A stretch of DNA of 64,000 nucleotides from Thioalkalivibrio paradoxus ARh 1. GTDB taxonomy: Bacteria; Pseudomonadota; Gammaproteobacteria; Ectothiorhodospirales; Ectothiorhodospiraceae. The position numbers were made by a program, and so were the translations under genes. The notes beneath the pieces were generated by a model. It saw only the letters and a program-made list of their open reading frames with translations, did no database searches and was not told the DNA's origin. Position 1 is the stretch's first letter, and the number at the start of each line of letters is the position of its first letter. Of this stretch, positions 29,424 through 38,324 are shown one piece after another. The stretch spans positions 2,764,501-2,828,500 of the forward strand of contig NZ_CP007029.1 in the NCBI RefSeq assembly GCF_000227685.2. The letters run 5' to 3'.

Positions 29424-29888
29424 TCAACGACTTGGCTCGATCGGCGGCAGCAGGCGGGCCCGGGCGATCGCGCCGAGCGGCAGCGCATACGCGACGCCGT
29501 CCACCTCCACCTCGATCCCGCTGTCGGACGCCGACAGCAGCCGACCGCGATAGTTGCGCCGGCCATGTTCCGGCCAGGCCAGCCGCACTTTCACATCGCT
29601 CCCGAGGTACTGGCGATACTGCCCGGGCGTGAACAGCGGGCGTTCGATACCGGGGCTCGACACCTCCAACGTGTAGTCACCGCGGATCGGCTCCTCGACA
29701 TCCAGAACCGCAGCCACCTGCTCGCTGACCGTGCCGCAATCGTCCACCGTGATCCCGTCAGGGTGGTCGATGTACAGGCGCAACAGCACCGGGGTCGAAC
29801 CCGACTGGTATTCCACACCCCAGAGTTCGAATCCCAGCGCCTGCACCGAGGGAGCAAGCGTGTCCCAGAGTTCCTGTGCCTTGTCCAA
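29424..29888 (-). CDS. rimP: Ribosome maturation factor RimP
   Basis: The 154-residue protein matches RimP, needed for 30S maturation: an N-terminal alpha/beta domain (ALGFELWGVEYQSG, LRLYIDHPDGITVDDC, VEEPIRGDYTLEVSSPGIERPL in consecutive blocks) and a C-terminal Sm-like beta domain. The only start that gives the family N-terminus is a TTG at 29886-29888, with AGGTG upstream; a TTG start suggests deliberately modest translation. It is first of the rimP-nusA-infB-rbfA-truB operon. Confidence 0.92.
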   Translation of the reverse strand: MDKAQELWDTLAPSVQALGFELWGVEYQSGSTPVLLRLYIDHPDGITVDDCGTVSEQVAAVLDVEEPIRGDYTLEVSSPGIERPLFTPGQYRQYLGSDVKVRLAWPEHGRRNYRGRLLSASDSGIEVEVDGVAYALPLGAIARARLLPPIEPSR

Positions 29889-29931
29889 CGAAATTCACCT
29901 GCTTCGCGAAGCTGCGGACAGCCCCGTCCGG

Positions 29932-29958
29932 AAACAAAAAAGGGGCGTCCTCCGCCCC
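29932..29958 (-). terminator. Intrinsic terminator 44 bp before rimP
   Basis: On the minus strand the stem GGGGCG-GAGGA-CGCCCC is followed by TTTTTTTGTTT (7 T's then TGTTT is read with one G). This is a textbook intrinsic terminator placed inside the 5' leader of rimP, so readthrough must be needed for the operon. Confidence 0.8.
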
Positions 29959-30040
29959 GATACGGCCAACGGTCGCATCCGCGTCCGCCAGACCCGTGCT
30001 CATCATCCGATCCCGGCCGATCCACCGAGACGCAATCCAA

Positions 30041-30065
30041 CAATAAAGGCCCCAACAGGGGCCTT
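30041..30065 (-). terminator. Second leader terminator upstream of rimP
   Basis: On the minus strand the 8-bp stem AAGGCCCC / GGGGCCTT with a 4-base loop is followed by TATTG after the terminal Ts, a weaker U-tract than its neighbour. It would end a transcript of about 140-160 nt from the promoter at 30212-30241. Confidence 0.65.
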
Positions 30066-30211
30066 CGGGCGTCCTCGCGAGCGAACCGCTGAAGACCCAG
30101 TCGACGCCTGACTGCCGCCTCGGCACCAGCCCCGGGCCGGGACCGCCTTTCGGGCCATCCTGCTGCCAAGGGTCCGCGCAACCGACCAGGGTCGTTCCAC
30201 GAGGGACGCAT

Positions 30212-30241
30212 ATGCTACCGCAGCCAGCGGTCGCCCGTAAA
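30212..30241 (-). promoter_or_regulatory. Candidate promoter for the rimP leader (or a small RNA)
   Basis: On the minus strand TTTACG (30236-30241) and TAGCAT (30212-30217) are spaced by 18 bp, each with 4 of 6 consensus bases. It lies downstream of the tRNA terminator and upstream of the two leader terminators. Confidence 0.5.
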
Positions 30242-30320
30242 GCGCGAGCCTGCCGGAATCGCCGGACGGGCCACCCCGGACCCACGTCAACGGGCGCTCC
30301 CACACCTGCCTTGGCCGCAT

Positions 30321-30352
30321 AAAAAAACCCGCGCCGGAGCAGGACGCGGGTT
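30321..30352 (-). terminator. Terminator of the initiator tRNA gene
   Basis: On the minus strand AACCCGCG pairs with CGCGGGTT around an 11-base loop, followed by a run of Ts (seven A's on the plus strand at 30321-30327). It lies 15 bp after the CCA end of the tRNA. Confidence 0.8.
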
Positions 30353-30367
30353 CGATGACATTCAACT

Positions 30368-30444
30368 TGGTAGCGGGGGCAGGATTTGAACCTGCGACCT
30401 TCGGGTTATGAGCCCGACGAGCTGCCAGACTGCTCCACCCCGCA
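30368..30444 (-). tRNA. Initiator tRNA-fMet (anticodon CAT)
   Basis: The 77-nt gene folds as a full cloverleaf with encoded CCA. Anticodon CAT is flanked by the three consecutive G-C pairs (GGG/CCC) that mark initiator tRNA, and bases 1 and 72 do not pair, the other initiator hallmark. Here the unpaired pair reads T1/T72 instead of the C1/A72 of E. coli. Bases 2-7 pair perfectly with 66-71 and the T-arm is GCAGG/CCTGC. It has its own promoter and terminator and lies ahead of rimP, like metY of E. coli. Confidence 0.95.
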
Positions 30445-30457
30445 TCCGAGAAACGGG

Positions 30458-30486
30458 ACTATACCAAAGCCCGTCCTACCCCGCAA
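30458..30486 (-). promoter_or_regulatory. Promoter of the initiator tRNA gene
   Basis: On the minus strand TTGCGG (30481-30486) and TATAGT (30458-30463, 5 of 6) are 17 bp apart. Transcription would start about 7 bp before the mature tRNA 5' end. Confidence 0.65.
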
Positions 30487-30532
30487 GCGCCGAATACCCC
30501 TTCGGCCACGACGCCGCACGCCTGGCCGCGGA

Positions 30533-30555
30533 GGCATCGAGCAGCACCCGATGCC
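30533..30555 (-). terminator. Hairpin after nuoN
   Basis: GGCATCG and CGATGCC pair around a 9-base loop, 41 bp beyond the nuoN stop. There is no U-run; it may mark the 3' end of the nuo mRNA. Confidence 0.3.
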
Positions 30556-30596
30556 ACAGCCTGCCGTGATGCCGCGACGCATAGCGGGCACATGGC

Positions 30597-32051
30597 CTAC
30601 AGCAGGCTGCCGGCGACAGCGTAATGCGTAAGCCCCAACAGCAGGCCGGGGAACACGCCGAGCAGCAGCACCGCCAGGCCGTTCACGCTGATCGCGGTCG
30701 CGAACACGCCGCCGCGGTTCACCGGCGCGCGCTCCTCCACCGGATCGTCGAAGAACATCAGCTTCACCACGCGCAGGTAGTAGAACGCGCCGATGATCGA
30801 GAAGATCACCGCGTAGACGCCGAGCCAGACATAGCCGGCGCCGATCGCCGCCTGAATCACCGCAAGCTTGGCGAAGAAGCCGACGGTCGGCGGCACCCCG
30901 GCCATCGAGAACAGCAGCAGCAGCATCATGAACGCGAACCAGGGGTTGCGCTTCGCCAGGCCCTTGAAATCGTCGAGCCGGTCGGCCTCGTAGCCGCGCC
31001 CGGAGAGCAGGATGATCATCCCGAAGCCGCCGGCCGCGGTGAGCGCATAGACGATGATGTAGAACATCGCCGAGGCATAACCACTCTCGGTGCCGGCGAG
31101 GATGCCCATGAACAGGAAGCCGACATGCGCGATCGTCGAGTAGGCGAACATCCGCTTCAGGCTGGTCTGGGCGATCGCGATCACGTTGCCGACCGCGAGT
31201 GACAACACCGCGAGCACGATCAGCATGTCGCCCCAGTCGCCGTGCAGCGGTCCGAGTCCCTCGACCAGCAGGCGCATCAGCAGCGCGAAGCCGGCGATCT
31301 TCGGCGCGGTCGCGATGAACAGCGTGACCGCGGTCGGCGCGCCGTCGTAGACATCCGGCACCCACATGTGGAACGGCACCGCGCCGAGCTTGAACGCGAC
31401 GGCCACGACCACGAACACCAGGCCGAACACCAGCGGCACGTTCATTCCCGCATCGGCGGTATGCAGCGCGGCCGCGACCGCGGCGATGTCGAGGCTGCCG
31501 GTCATGCCGTAGATCATCGACAGCCCGTACAGCAGCAGCCCGGACGCCAATGCCCCGAGCACGAAGTACTTCATCGCGGCCTCGGACGCGCGGGACGAAT
31601 CGCGCCAGAACGCGACCAGTGCATACGACGCGAGCGCGAGCAGTTCGAGGCCGAGGTAGAGCGTCAGGAAGTTGTGCGCCGAGATCATCACCATCATGCC
31701 CAGCACCGCGAACAGCCCGAGCACGTAGAACTCGCCCTTGTAGATGTCGCGCTCGATCAGGTAGGGACGCGCGTACAGGAACACGAAGAAGGTGACGACG
31801 TACATCGCGAGCTTCAGCACGTCGCTCATCGGATCGGCGACGAAGGTGCCGTTGAAGGTCAGCTGGGTCTCGGGACCGGCCAGCCAGAACGTCAGCACCG
31901 CTGCGCCGACCAGCGTCGCCTGCACCAGGCCGTAGGTGATGTCACGCCGGGAGTCCGGCAGGAAGGCGTCCAGCACCAGGATCAGGCAGGCCATGCCGAC
32001 CACGAACATCTCGGGCACGGCGGGCAGGAAGGCAGGAATCTCGAAATTCAT
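30597..32051 (-). CDS. nuoN: NADH-quinone oxidoreductase subunit N
   Basis: The 484-residue, 14-helix membrane subunit is one of three Mrp-antiporter-like proton channels of complex I. The conserved segment [20 protein letters not shown] contains the Glu of TM5, and [20 protein letters not shown] holds the Lys of TM7. It is the last gene of the operon, 13 bp after nuoM, with the stop 152 bp before the initiator tRNA gene. Confidence 0.96.
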   Translation of the reverse strand: MNFEIPAFLPAVPEMFVVGMACLILVLDAFLPDSRRDITYGLVQATLVGAAVLTFWLAGPETQLTFNGTFVADPMSDVLKLAMYVVTFFVFLYARPYLIERDIYKGEFYVLGLFAVLGMMVMISAHNFLTLYLGLELLALASYALVAFWRDSSRASEAAMKYFVLGALASGLLLYGLSMIYGMTGSLDIAAVAAALHTADAGMNVPLVFGLVFVVVAVAFKLGAVPFHMWVPDVYDGAPTAVTLFIATAPKIAGFALLMRLLVEGLGPLHGDWGDMLIVLAVLSLAVGNVIAIAQTSLKRMFAYSTIAHVGFLFMGILAGTESGYASAMFYIIVYALTAAGGFGMIILLSGRGYEADRLDDFKGLAKRNPWFAFMMLLLLFSMAGVPPTVGFFAKLAVIQAAIGAGYVWLGVYAVIFSIIGAFYYLRVVKLMFFDDPVEERAPVNRGGVFATAISVNGLAVLLLGVFPGLLLGLTHYAVAGSLL

Positions 32052-32064
32052 CTCAGGTCCCGTG

Positions 32065-33591
32065 TCAGAGTGCCGGCAGCTTCGACTGCCCGATATGGAT
32101 CACGAGCTGGTCGATGGTCGCATTCATCACGTCGAGCAGCGGCGCGGGCCAGATCCCGAGCAGCAGCACGAAGAACGCCAGCACGCCCATGACCAGGAAT
32201 TCGCGCGGGGTCAGATCCTTGAGCTTCGCGACGTTGTCGTTCGCGATCTCGCCGAACACGACGCGCTTCACCAGCCAGAGCGTGTAGGCGGCCGCCAGGA
32301 CCAGCGTGGTCGCGGCCAGGAACGCCAGCCAGAAGTCGGCGCGGAACGCCGCCAGGATCACCATGAACTCGCCGACGAATCCCGAGGTGCCCGGCAGCCC
32401 GGTATTGGCCATCGCGAACAGCACGAAGAAACTCGCGAACCAAGGCATGGTGTTCACGACGCCGCCGTAATCGCCGATGTTGCGACTGTGCAGGCGGTCG
32501 TAGAGCACGCCGACCGCGAGGAACATCGCGGCGGAGATGAAGCCGTGCGAAATCATCTGCACCATGCCGCCAGCGATCCCCAGCGACGCGCCGGTCCAGT
32601 CGCCGGTGTTGCGGAAGATCATGAACGCGATGAAGAAGCCCAGCGTCGCGAAGCCCATGTGCGCGATCGACGAGTACGCGATCAGCTTCTTCATGTCGCT
32701 CTGCACCAGCGCGACCAGTCCGATGTAGACGATCGCGATCAGCGACAGCGTGATGATCAGTACGTCCAACACCGCGGACGCGTCGGGCGTGATCGGCAGG
32801 CTGAAGCGCAGGAAGCCGTAGCCGCCGATCTTCAACATGATCGCCGCCAGGATCACCGAGCCCCCGGTCGGCGCCTCGACGTGGGCATCCGGCAGCCAGG
32901 TATGCACCGGGAACATCGGGATCTTCACCGCGAACGCGGCGAAGAACGCGAGGAAGATCAGGATCTGCGCCGTCATCGGCAGCGGCAGGTGGTGGAAATC
33001 GAGGATCGCGAAGCTGCCGCCGGCCTGGAAATACATGTAGATCAGCGCGATCAACATGAACACCGAACCGAGGAAGGTGTACAGGAAGAATTTGATCGTC
33101 GCGTAAACGCGCCTCGGCCCGCCCCAGATGCCGATCACCAGGAACATCGGGATCAGCATCGCCTCGAAGAACACGTAGAACAGCACCGCGTCCAGCGCCG
33201 AGAACATGCCGATCATCAGCCCCTGCATGATCAGGAACGCCGCGAGGTAATACGCGACACGGTCCTTCACCGACTCCCAGGCCGCGATCACGACCAGCAC
33301 CGTGGTCAATGTGGTCAGCAGGATCAGCGGCATCGAGATGCCGTCGACGCCCAGGTGGTAGTGCACGTTGAACGCCGGGATCCAGGACGTGAACTCCTGG
33401 AACTGCATCTCCGCGGTGCCGCGCTCGAAGCCGAACCAGAGCAGCAGGCTCGCGGCGAAGGTCGCCAGCGCCACGGAGAAGCCGATGCGCAGCGCGACCG
33501 CGGGGGCGTCGCGGCCCGCGACCAGCGTCAGGAAGCCGCCCAGGATCGGCAGCCAGATCAGCAGACTCAGGATGGGCCAGTCAGCAATCAT
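32065..33591 (-). CDS. nuoM: NADH-quinone oxidoreductase subunit M
   Basis: The 508-residue antiporter-like membrane subunit carries the conserved [20 protein letters not shown] (TM5 Glu) and [20 protein letters not shown] (TM7 Lys) motifs. It forms one of the proton paths in the membrane arm of complex I. AAGGAA lies before the ATG. It lies 85 bp from nuoL, a slightly longer gap than elsewhere in the operon. Confidence 0.96.
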   Translation of the reverse strand: MIADWPILSLLIWLPILGGFLTLVAGRDAPAVALRIGFSVALATFAASLLLWFGFERGTAEMQFQEFTSWIPAFNVHYHLGVDGISMPLILLTTLTTVLVVIAAWESVKDRVAYYLAAFLIMQGLMIGMFSALDAVLFYVFFEAMLIPMFLVIGIWGGPRRVYATIKFFLYTFLGSVFMLIALIYMYFQAGGSFAILDFHHLPLPMTAQILIFLAFFAAFAVKIPMFPVHTWLPDAHVEAPTGGSVILAAIMLKIGGYGFLRFSLPITPDASAVLDVLIITLSLIAIVYIGLVALVQSDMKKLIAYSSIAHMGFATLGFFIAFMIFRNTGDWTGASLGIAGGMVQMISHGFISAAMFLAVGVLYDRLHSRNIGDYGGVVNTMPWFASFFVLFAMANTGLPGTSGFVGEFMVILAAFRADFWLAFLAATTLVLAAAYTLWLVKRVVFGEIANDNVAKLKDLTPREFLVMGVLAFFVLLLGIWPAPLLDVMNATIDQLVIHIGQSKLPAL

Positions 33592-33676
33592 GGTCGTTCC
33601 TTGATGGAGCCGCGGCGCGCCTGGACATCGCGCCGGCGCCGTGAGAATTCGGGGCTGTGAACATGGCGGTCGTCAT

Positions 33677-35677
33677 TCAGATCACGAACGCGAAGATCAG
33701 GACCAGCAGGCCGATGATCATCACGAACGCATAGTGGTAGAGGAAGCCGGTCTGCACCGCGCGAACACGCGCGGCGATCCAGCCGACCGAGCGTGCGGTA
33801 CCGTTCACCAGCACCCCGTCGATCACCAGCGCGTCGCCGTAGCGCCAGAGCCAGTGACCCAGACGGCGGGCACCGCCGGCGAACACGCGGTCGTTGAAGC
33901 GATCGGCATAATACTTTTCTTCCAGGATTCGAACCGCCAGCCGCAGCCGATCGGCGATCACCCCGGGCAGATCCGGGCGTTTCAGGTAGAGGTACCAGGC
34001 CGTGATCAGACCGGCCATCGCGAGCCAGAACGCCGGCAGCATCAGGCCGTGCAGCACGAAGGCCAGCACGCCGGTGTAGCTTTCGCCCTTGATTCCGAGC
34101 ACGTCGTGTTCTTCCAACACGAACAGGCTGTCGGCGAAGAAGTCGCCGAACAGCATCGGCCCGATGAAATACCCGGCGACCACCGACGGAATCGCCAGCA
34201 GGATCAGCGGCACGGTGACCACCCACGGCGACTCCTTCGGCTTCAGCGGGCCATGGTCGTGGTGATGGTCGTCGTGGTCGTCGCCGTGATCGGGCAGGTA
34301 CCGATGCGCCTGGTCGTAGCGCTCCTTGCCGTGGAACACCAGGAAGAACATGCGGAAGGTGTACAGCGCGGTCACGAACACGCCGAGCAGTACCAGCCAG
34401 TAGGCGAAGGTCGCCCCGGGGATCTGCGAATACCCGACCGCCTCGATGATCGCGTCCTTGGAGAAGAAGCCGGAGAAGAACGGGAACCCGATCAATGCCA
34501 GCGAGCCGATCAGCGCGGTCACGTAGGTGATCGGCATGTGCCGGCGCAGCCCGCCCATCGCGCGCATGTCCTGCAGGTGGTGCATCGCGATGATCACCGA
34601 ACCCGCGGCCAGGAACAGCAGCGCCTTGAAGAACGCGTGGGTCATCAGGTGGAACAGGCCGGCCGCGTAGGCCGACGCGCCAAGCGCGACGGTCATATAG
34701 CCGAGCTGCGACAGTGTGGAGTACGCGACTACGCGCTTGATGTCGTTCTGCACCAGCCCGATCAGGCCCATGAAGAACGCGGTGATCGCGCCGATCACCA
34801 GGATGAACGACAGCGCCGGCACCGAGAACTCGTACAGCGGCGACATGCGCGCCACCATGAAGATGCCGGCGGTGACCATCGTCGCGGCATGGATCAGCGC
34901 CGAGATCGGGGTCGGACCTTCCATCGAGTCCGGCAGCCAGACGTGCAGCGGCACCTGCGCCGACTTGCCCATCGCGCCGATGAACAGGAAGATCAGCGCG
35001 ACGTCGAGCAGGCCGAAAGTCATCCCCGGCCACAGCGTGATCGTCGCGTCGCGCATGCCCTCGGCCTCGGCGAACACCTCGGTGTAGTTCAGGCTGCCGG
35101 CGTAGAACACCAGCGCCGCGATCCCGATCAGGAAGCCGAAGTCGCCGACCCGGTTCACGATGAACGCTTTCAGGTTCGCGTAGATCGCGGTCGGGCGCTT
35201 GTACCAGAAACCGATCAGCAGGTAGGACACCAGGCCCACCGCTTCCCAGCCGAAGAACAGCTGCAGGAAGTTGTTCGCCATCACCAGCATCAGCATCGAG
35301 AAGGTGAACAGCGAGATGTAGGCGAAGAAGCGCTGGTAGCCGGGGTCGTCGGCCATGTAGCCGATGGTGTAGATATGCACCATCAGCGACACGAAGGTGA
35401 CGACCAGCATCATCATCGCGGTCAGGTTGTCGACCAGGAAGCCGACCTCGAAATGCAGGCCGTCGCTGACCATCCAGGTGTAGACGGTCTCGTTGTAGAC
35501 CGGGGTGCCGCCGAACACGTGCGCGTAGAACACCACCGCCGACAGCAGGAACGAGATCGCGACGCCGAGAATCGTCACGCTGTGCGCGCCGACGCGGCCG
35601 ATCTGCCGGCCGAACAAGCCGGCGACGATGGCGCCGAGCAGCGGCGCCAGTACGATGATCAGATAAACCGTATCCAT
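33677..35677 (-). CDS. nuoL: NADH-quinone oxidoreductase subunit L
   Basis: The 666-residue subunit is the distal antiporter-like protein with the long lateral helix HL along the membrane arm. FFGWEAVGLVSYLLIGFWY has the TM5 Glu and GAMGKSAQVPLHVWLPDSME the TM7 Lys. A His/Asp-rich loop (residues about 465-485, DHGDDHDDHHHDHG) stands out and may bind metal or simply be a soluble loop. It begins six bases after the nuoK stop. Confidence 0.96.
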   Translation of the reverse strand: MDTVYLIIVLAPLLGAIVAGLFGRQIGRVGAHSVTILGVAISFLLSAVVFYAHVFGGTPVYNETVYTWMVSDGLHFEVGFLVDNLTAMMMLVVTFVSLMVHIYTIGYMADDPGYQRFFAYISLFTFSMLMLVMANNFLQLFFGWEAVGLVSYLLIGFWYKRPTAIYANLKAFIVNRVGDFGFLIGIAALVFYAGSLNYTEVFAEAEGMRDATITLWPGMTFGLLDVALIFLFIGAMGKSAQVPLHVWLPDSMEGPTPISALIHAATMVTAGIFMVARMSPLYEFSVPALSFILVIGAITAFFMGLIGLVQNDIKRVVAYSTLSQLGYMTVALGASAYAAGLFHLMTHAFFKALLFLAAGSVIIAMHHLQDMRAMGGLRRHMPITYVTALIGSLALIGFPFFSGFFSKDAIIEAVGYSQIPGATFAYWLVLLGVFVTALYTFRMFFLVFHGKERYDQAHRYLPDHGDDHDDHHHDHGPLKPKESPWVVTVPLILLAIPSVVAGYFIGPMLFGDFFADSLFVLEEHDVLGIKGESYTGVLAFVLHGLMLPAFWLAMAGLITAWYLYLKRPDLPGVIADRLRLAVRILEEKYYADRFNDRVFAGGARRLGHWLWRYGDALVIDGVLVNGTARSVGWIAARVRAVQTGFLYHYAFVMIIGLLVLIFAFVI

Positions 35678-35683
35678 GGCCGC

Positions 35684-35989
35684 CTACCCCTTCATTGCGT
35701 CCAGATCCTGGACGTTGATGGTGCGCCGATTGCGGAACAGCAGCACGAGGATCGCCAGGCCGATCGCCGCCTCGGCCGCCGCGACGGTCAGGATGAAGAA
35801 CACGAAGACCTGGCCCGCGAGATCCTGCAGGAAGAACGCGAACGCGATGAAGTTGATGTTCACCGCGAGCAGCATCAGTTCGATGCACATCAGCAGAACG
35901 ATCACGTTCTTGCGGTTCAGGAAGATGCCGGCCACGCTGATCGAAAACAGCAGCGCGGCGAGCACCAGGTAGTGCGACAACGTAATCAT
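35684..35989 (-). CDS. nuoK: NADH-quinone oxidoreductase subunit K
   Basis: The 101-residue, three-helix subunit has the two membrane glutamates of the family in [20 protein letters not shown] and the following [13 protein letters not shown] segment. It links NuoH/J to the antiporter-like subunits. It is separated from nuoJ by 90 bp, the largest gap in the operon. Confidence 0.95.
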   Translation of the reverse strand: MITLSHYLVLAALLFSISVAGIFLNRKNVIVLLMCIELMLLAVNINFIAFAFFLQDLAGQVFVFFILTVAAAEAAIGLAILVLLFRNRRTINVQDLDAMKG

Positions 35990-36045
35990 GTGTTGGCCCT
36001 GAGTTCCCAGTCGGGGTTCCGGTCGCCCGAATCCTGTATCCAGTA

Positions 36046-36066
36046 CGGCGGCCGAATCGGCCGCCG
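36046..36066. repeat. Intercistronic hairpin between nuoJ and nuoK
   Basis: CGGCGGCC-GAATC-GGCCGCCG is an 8-bp perfect inverted repeat in the 90-bp nuoJ-nuoK gap, just after the nuoJ stop. It may stabilise the upstream part of the nuo mRNA. Confidence 0.4.
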
Positions 36067-36079
36067 GGCGTCACAACTG

Positions 36080-36724
36080 CTAGGCGCCCTCGTTATTCTT
36101 GCCCTGTTCGCTCCCGTCGTCCTTCGTGCCCGCAGCCTTGGGCTCGGAGCGCATCGAGACCAGGCGCACCCGGTCCGCACGGCGCACGCGGACCTGCTCT
36201 GCCGGATCGAGGTATTTCGTGTCCGGGCGCCGGCGCATCGTGAGCGCGATCGCCGCGATGATCGCAACCAGCAGGATCGCCGCCGCGATCTCGAACGGGT
36301 AGACGTACTCGGTATAAAGAATCCGGCCGAGTTCCAGCGTGTTCGCGTATTCCGGTCCGGCGCGCTCGGGCGGGTCCATGGTCACGAACCGGGTGATGAC
36401 CAGCGTCAGCACGGTCGCCATCGCCGCGGCCACGACCAGGCCTGCCGGCAGGTACTCGGTGAAGCCCTCGCGCAACCGCGCGAGGTTGATGTCCAGCATC
36501 ATCACCACGAACAGGAACAGCACCATCACCGCGCCGACGTAGACCAGCACCAGCACGATCGCCAGGAACTCGGCCTCGGCCAGCAGCCAGATCGCGGCCG
36601 CGGTGAAGAAGCACAGCACCAGAAACAGCGCGGCGTGCACCGGGTTGCGCACGCTGATCAGCGCCAGCGCGGAGCCGAGCAGGATCGCCCCGAACACGTA
36701 GAAGAGGAACAATTCAAAGGTCAT
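36080..36724 (-). CDS. nuoJ: NADH-quinone oxidoreductase subunit J
   Basis: The 214-residue subunit has five predicted helices, with LVYVGAVMVLFLFVVMMLDI holding the conserved pi-bulge TM3 region. The C-terminal 45 residues are charged (KAAGTKDDGSEQGKNNEGA) and cytoplasmic. It follows nuoI by 15 bp. Confidence 0.95.
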   Translation of the reverse strand: MTFELFLFYVFGAILLGSALALISVRNPVHAALFLVLCFFTAAAIWLLAEAEFLAIVLVLVYVGAVMVLFLFVVMMLDINLARLREGFTEYLPAGLVVAAAMATVLTLVITRFVTMDPPERAGPEYANTLELGRILYTEYVYPFEIAAAILLVAIIAAIALTMRRRPDTKYLDPAEQVRVRRADRVRLVSMRSEPKAAGTKDDGSEQGKNNEGA

Positions 36725-36739
36725 CGTGGAATCCCTGGG

Positions 36740-37228
36740 TCACCGGTAGCTCGCGTCGGCGGCTCGCGCGGCCGCGATCTCCTTCTCGTAGCGATCCCCG
36801 ATCGCCAGCAGCTTGTCCTTGGTCATGATCTGCTCGCCGCGATTCTCGAAATGGTATTCGAACAGGTGCGTCTCGACGATCGAGTCCACCGGGCAGGCTT
36901 CCTCGCAGAAGCCGCAGAAGATGCATTTGAACAGGTCGATGTCGTAGCGCGTCGTGCGCCGCGTGCCATCGGCGCGCGGTTCGGACTCGATGGTGATCGC
37001 CAGCGCCGGACACACGGCCTCGCAGAGCTTGCAGGCGATGCAGCGCTCCTCGCCGTTCGGATACCGGCGCAGTGCGTGCAGCCCGCGGAAGCGCGGCGAC
37101 ATCGGCGTCTTTTCCTCCGGGTACTGCACCGTGAACTTGCGCGCGAACAGGTAACGCCCGGTCAGGCGCAGGCCGAGCAGCAGCTCCCAGAGCAGGAAGC
37201 TCTTGAAAAAATGTCGGATCGCGTTCAT
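36740..37228 (-). CDS. nuoI: NADH-quinone oxidoreductase subunit I
   Basis: The 162-residue ferredoxin-like subunit binds the two [4Fe-4S] clusters N6a and N6b through [12 protein letters not shown] (Cys63, 66, 69, 73) and [12 protein letters not shown] (Cys102, 105, 108, 112). It relays electrons from NuoG to NuoB. GGAGG precedes the ATG, and it lies 18 bp after nuoH. Confidence 0.96.
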   Translation of the reverse strand: MNAIRHFFKSFLLWELLLGLRLTGRYLFARKFTVQYPEEKTPMSPRFRGLHALRRYPNGEERCIACKLCEAVCPALAITIESEPRADGTRRTTRYDIDLFKCIFCGFCEEACPVDSIVETHLFEYHFENRGEQIMTKDKLLAIGDRYEKEIAAARAADASYR

Positions 37229-37246
37229 CTCAGCATCCTCCGCCGC

Positions 37247-38311
37247 CTAGGCGAACCATGGACCCACCTGCAGGAACACCAGCACGCCCAGCACGAACAG
37301 CCAGACGATGGTGACCGGGATCAGGACCTTCCAGCCCAGACGCATGATCTGGTCGTAGCGGTAGCGCGGGAAGGTTGCCCGGAACCACAGGAACAGGAAC
37401 AGGAAGAAGGCGGTCTTCAGCAGGAACCAGTGGATCCCGGAATCGAGGAACCAGCCGATCACCGGCCAGGCGAACACGCTGTCCGGAACGATGCCCTGCA
37501 GCGGCGACAGCCAGCCGCCGAAGAACAGCAGCGCGGTCAGCGCCGAGATCAGGATCATGTTCGCGTATTCGGCGAGGAAGAACACCGCGAACGCCATGCC
37601 CGAATACTCGACATGGAACCCGGCGACGATCTCGGATTCGCCCTCGGCGACGTCGAACGGCGCGCGGTTGGTTTCGGCGACGCCGGAGATGAAATACACC
37701 AGGAACAACGGCAACAGCGGCAGCAGGAACCAGTGATAGACGCTGCCCTCCTGGGCGCGCACGATCTCGCCGACGTTCAGGCTGCCCGCCGCCATGATCA
37801 CGCCGACCAGCGCGAAACCCATCGCGATCTCGTAGGCGACGATCTGCGCCGCCGAGCGCATCGCGCCGAGCAGCGCGTACTTCGAGTTCGACGCCCAGCC
37901 GGCGATGATGATCCCGTAGACGCCCAGCGAGGTCAGCGCCAGCAGGTACAGCAGCCCGGCGTTGACGTCGGCGAGCACCATGCCGTCGTCGAACGGCACC
38001 ACCGCCCAGGCGGCGAGCGCCGGGAACAGCGCCAGCATCGGCGCGATCAGGAACAGGAAGCGGTTGGCGTTGGTCGGAACGATCACTTCCTTGGTCAGCA
38101 GCTTCAGCGCATCCGCGATCGGCTGCAGCCAGCCGCGCGGACCGACCCGGTTCGGCCCGATCCGGACCTGGATGTACCCGATCACCTTGCGTTCGGCATA
38201 GGTCGTGTAGGCCACCGCCAGCATCAGCGGCACTACGATCAGCGTGATCTTGAACAGGATCTGCATCACCACCGGCAGGCCCTGAAAGAGTTCCATGATC
38301 CAGTCGAACAT
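37247..38311 (-). CDS. nuoH: NADH-quinone oxidoreductase subunit H
   Basis: The 354-residue, eight-helix subunit forms the quinone entry chamber with NuoB and NuoD. Conserved loops include [20 protein letters not shown] and the acidic [20 protein letters not shown] region. The ATG at 38311 (MFDWIMELF) is taken since AAGGGA precedes it and the longer frame overlaps nuoG. It is 13 bp from nuoG. Confidence 0.95.
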   Translation of the reverse strand: MFDWIMELFQGLPVVMQILFKITLIVVPLMLAVAYTTYAERKVIGYIQVRIGPNRVGPRGWLQPIADALKLLTKEVIVPTNANRFLFLIAPMLALFPALAAWAVVPFDDGMVLADVNAGLLYLLALTSLGVYGIIIAGWASNSKYALLGAMRSAAQIVAYEIAMGFALVGVIMAAGSLNVGEIVRAQEGSVYHWFLLPLLPLFLVYFISGVAETNRAPFDVAEGESEIVAGFHVEYSGMAFAVFFLAEYANMILISALTALLFFGGWLSPLQGIVPDSVFAWPVIGWFLDSGIHWFLLKTAFFLFLFLWFRATFPRYRYDQIMRLGWKVLIPVTIVWLFVLGVLVFLQVGPWFA

Positions 38312-38324
38312 GCGTCGTCCCTTG

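Larger units (their letters stand above)
29889..30367 (-). other. Leader region between initiator tRNA and rimP
   Basis: This 479-bp gap holds no convincing protein gene. It contains three intrinsic-terminator-like hairpins and one good promoter, all on the minus strand (listed separately). RNA starting at about 30204 would meet terminators after roughly 140 and 245 nt before reaching rimP, so it is either an attenuated leader, a free small RNA, or both. Confidence 0.6.

Noticed and set aside
30041-30205. Identification of the short transcript upstream of rimP as SRP (4.5S) RNA, 6S RNA or a tRNA
   Set aside because: The SRP core loop sequence, a 6S-like closed stem with bubble, and a cloverleaf are all missing on both strands.
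29758-30303. Open frame of about 180 codons overlapping rimP and its leader on the minus strand
   Set aside because: It crosses two intrinsic terminators and lies partly out of frame over rimP; no plausible fold.
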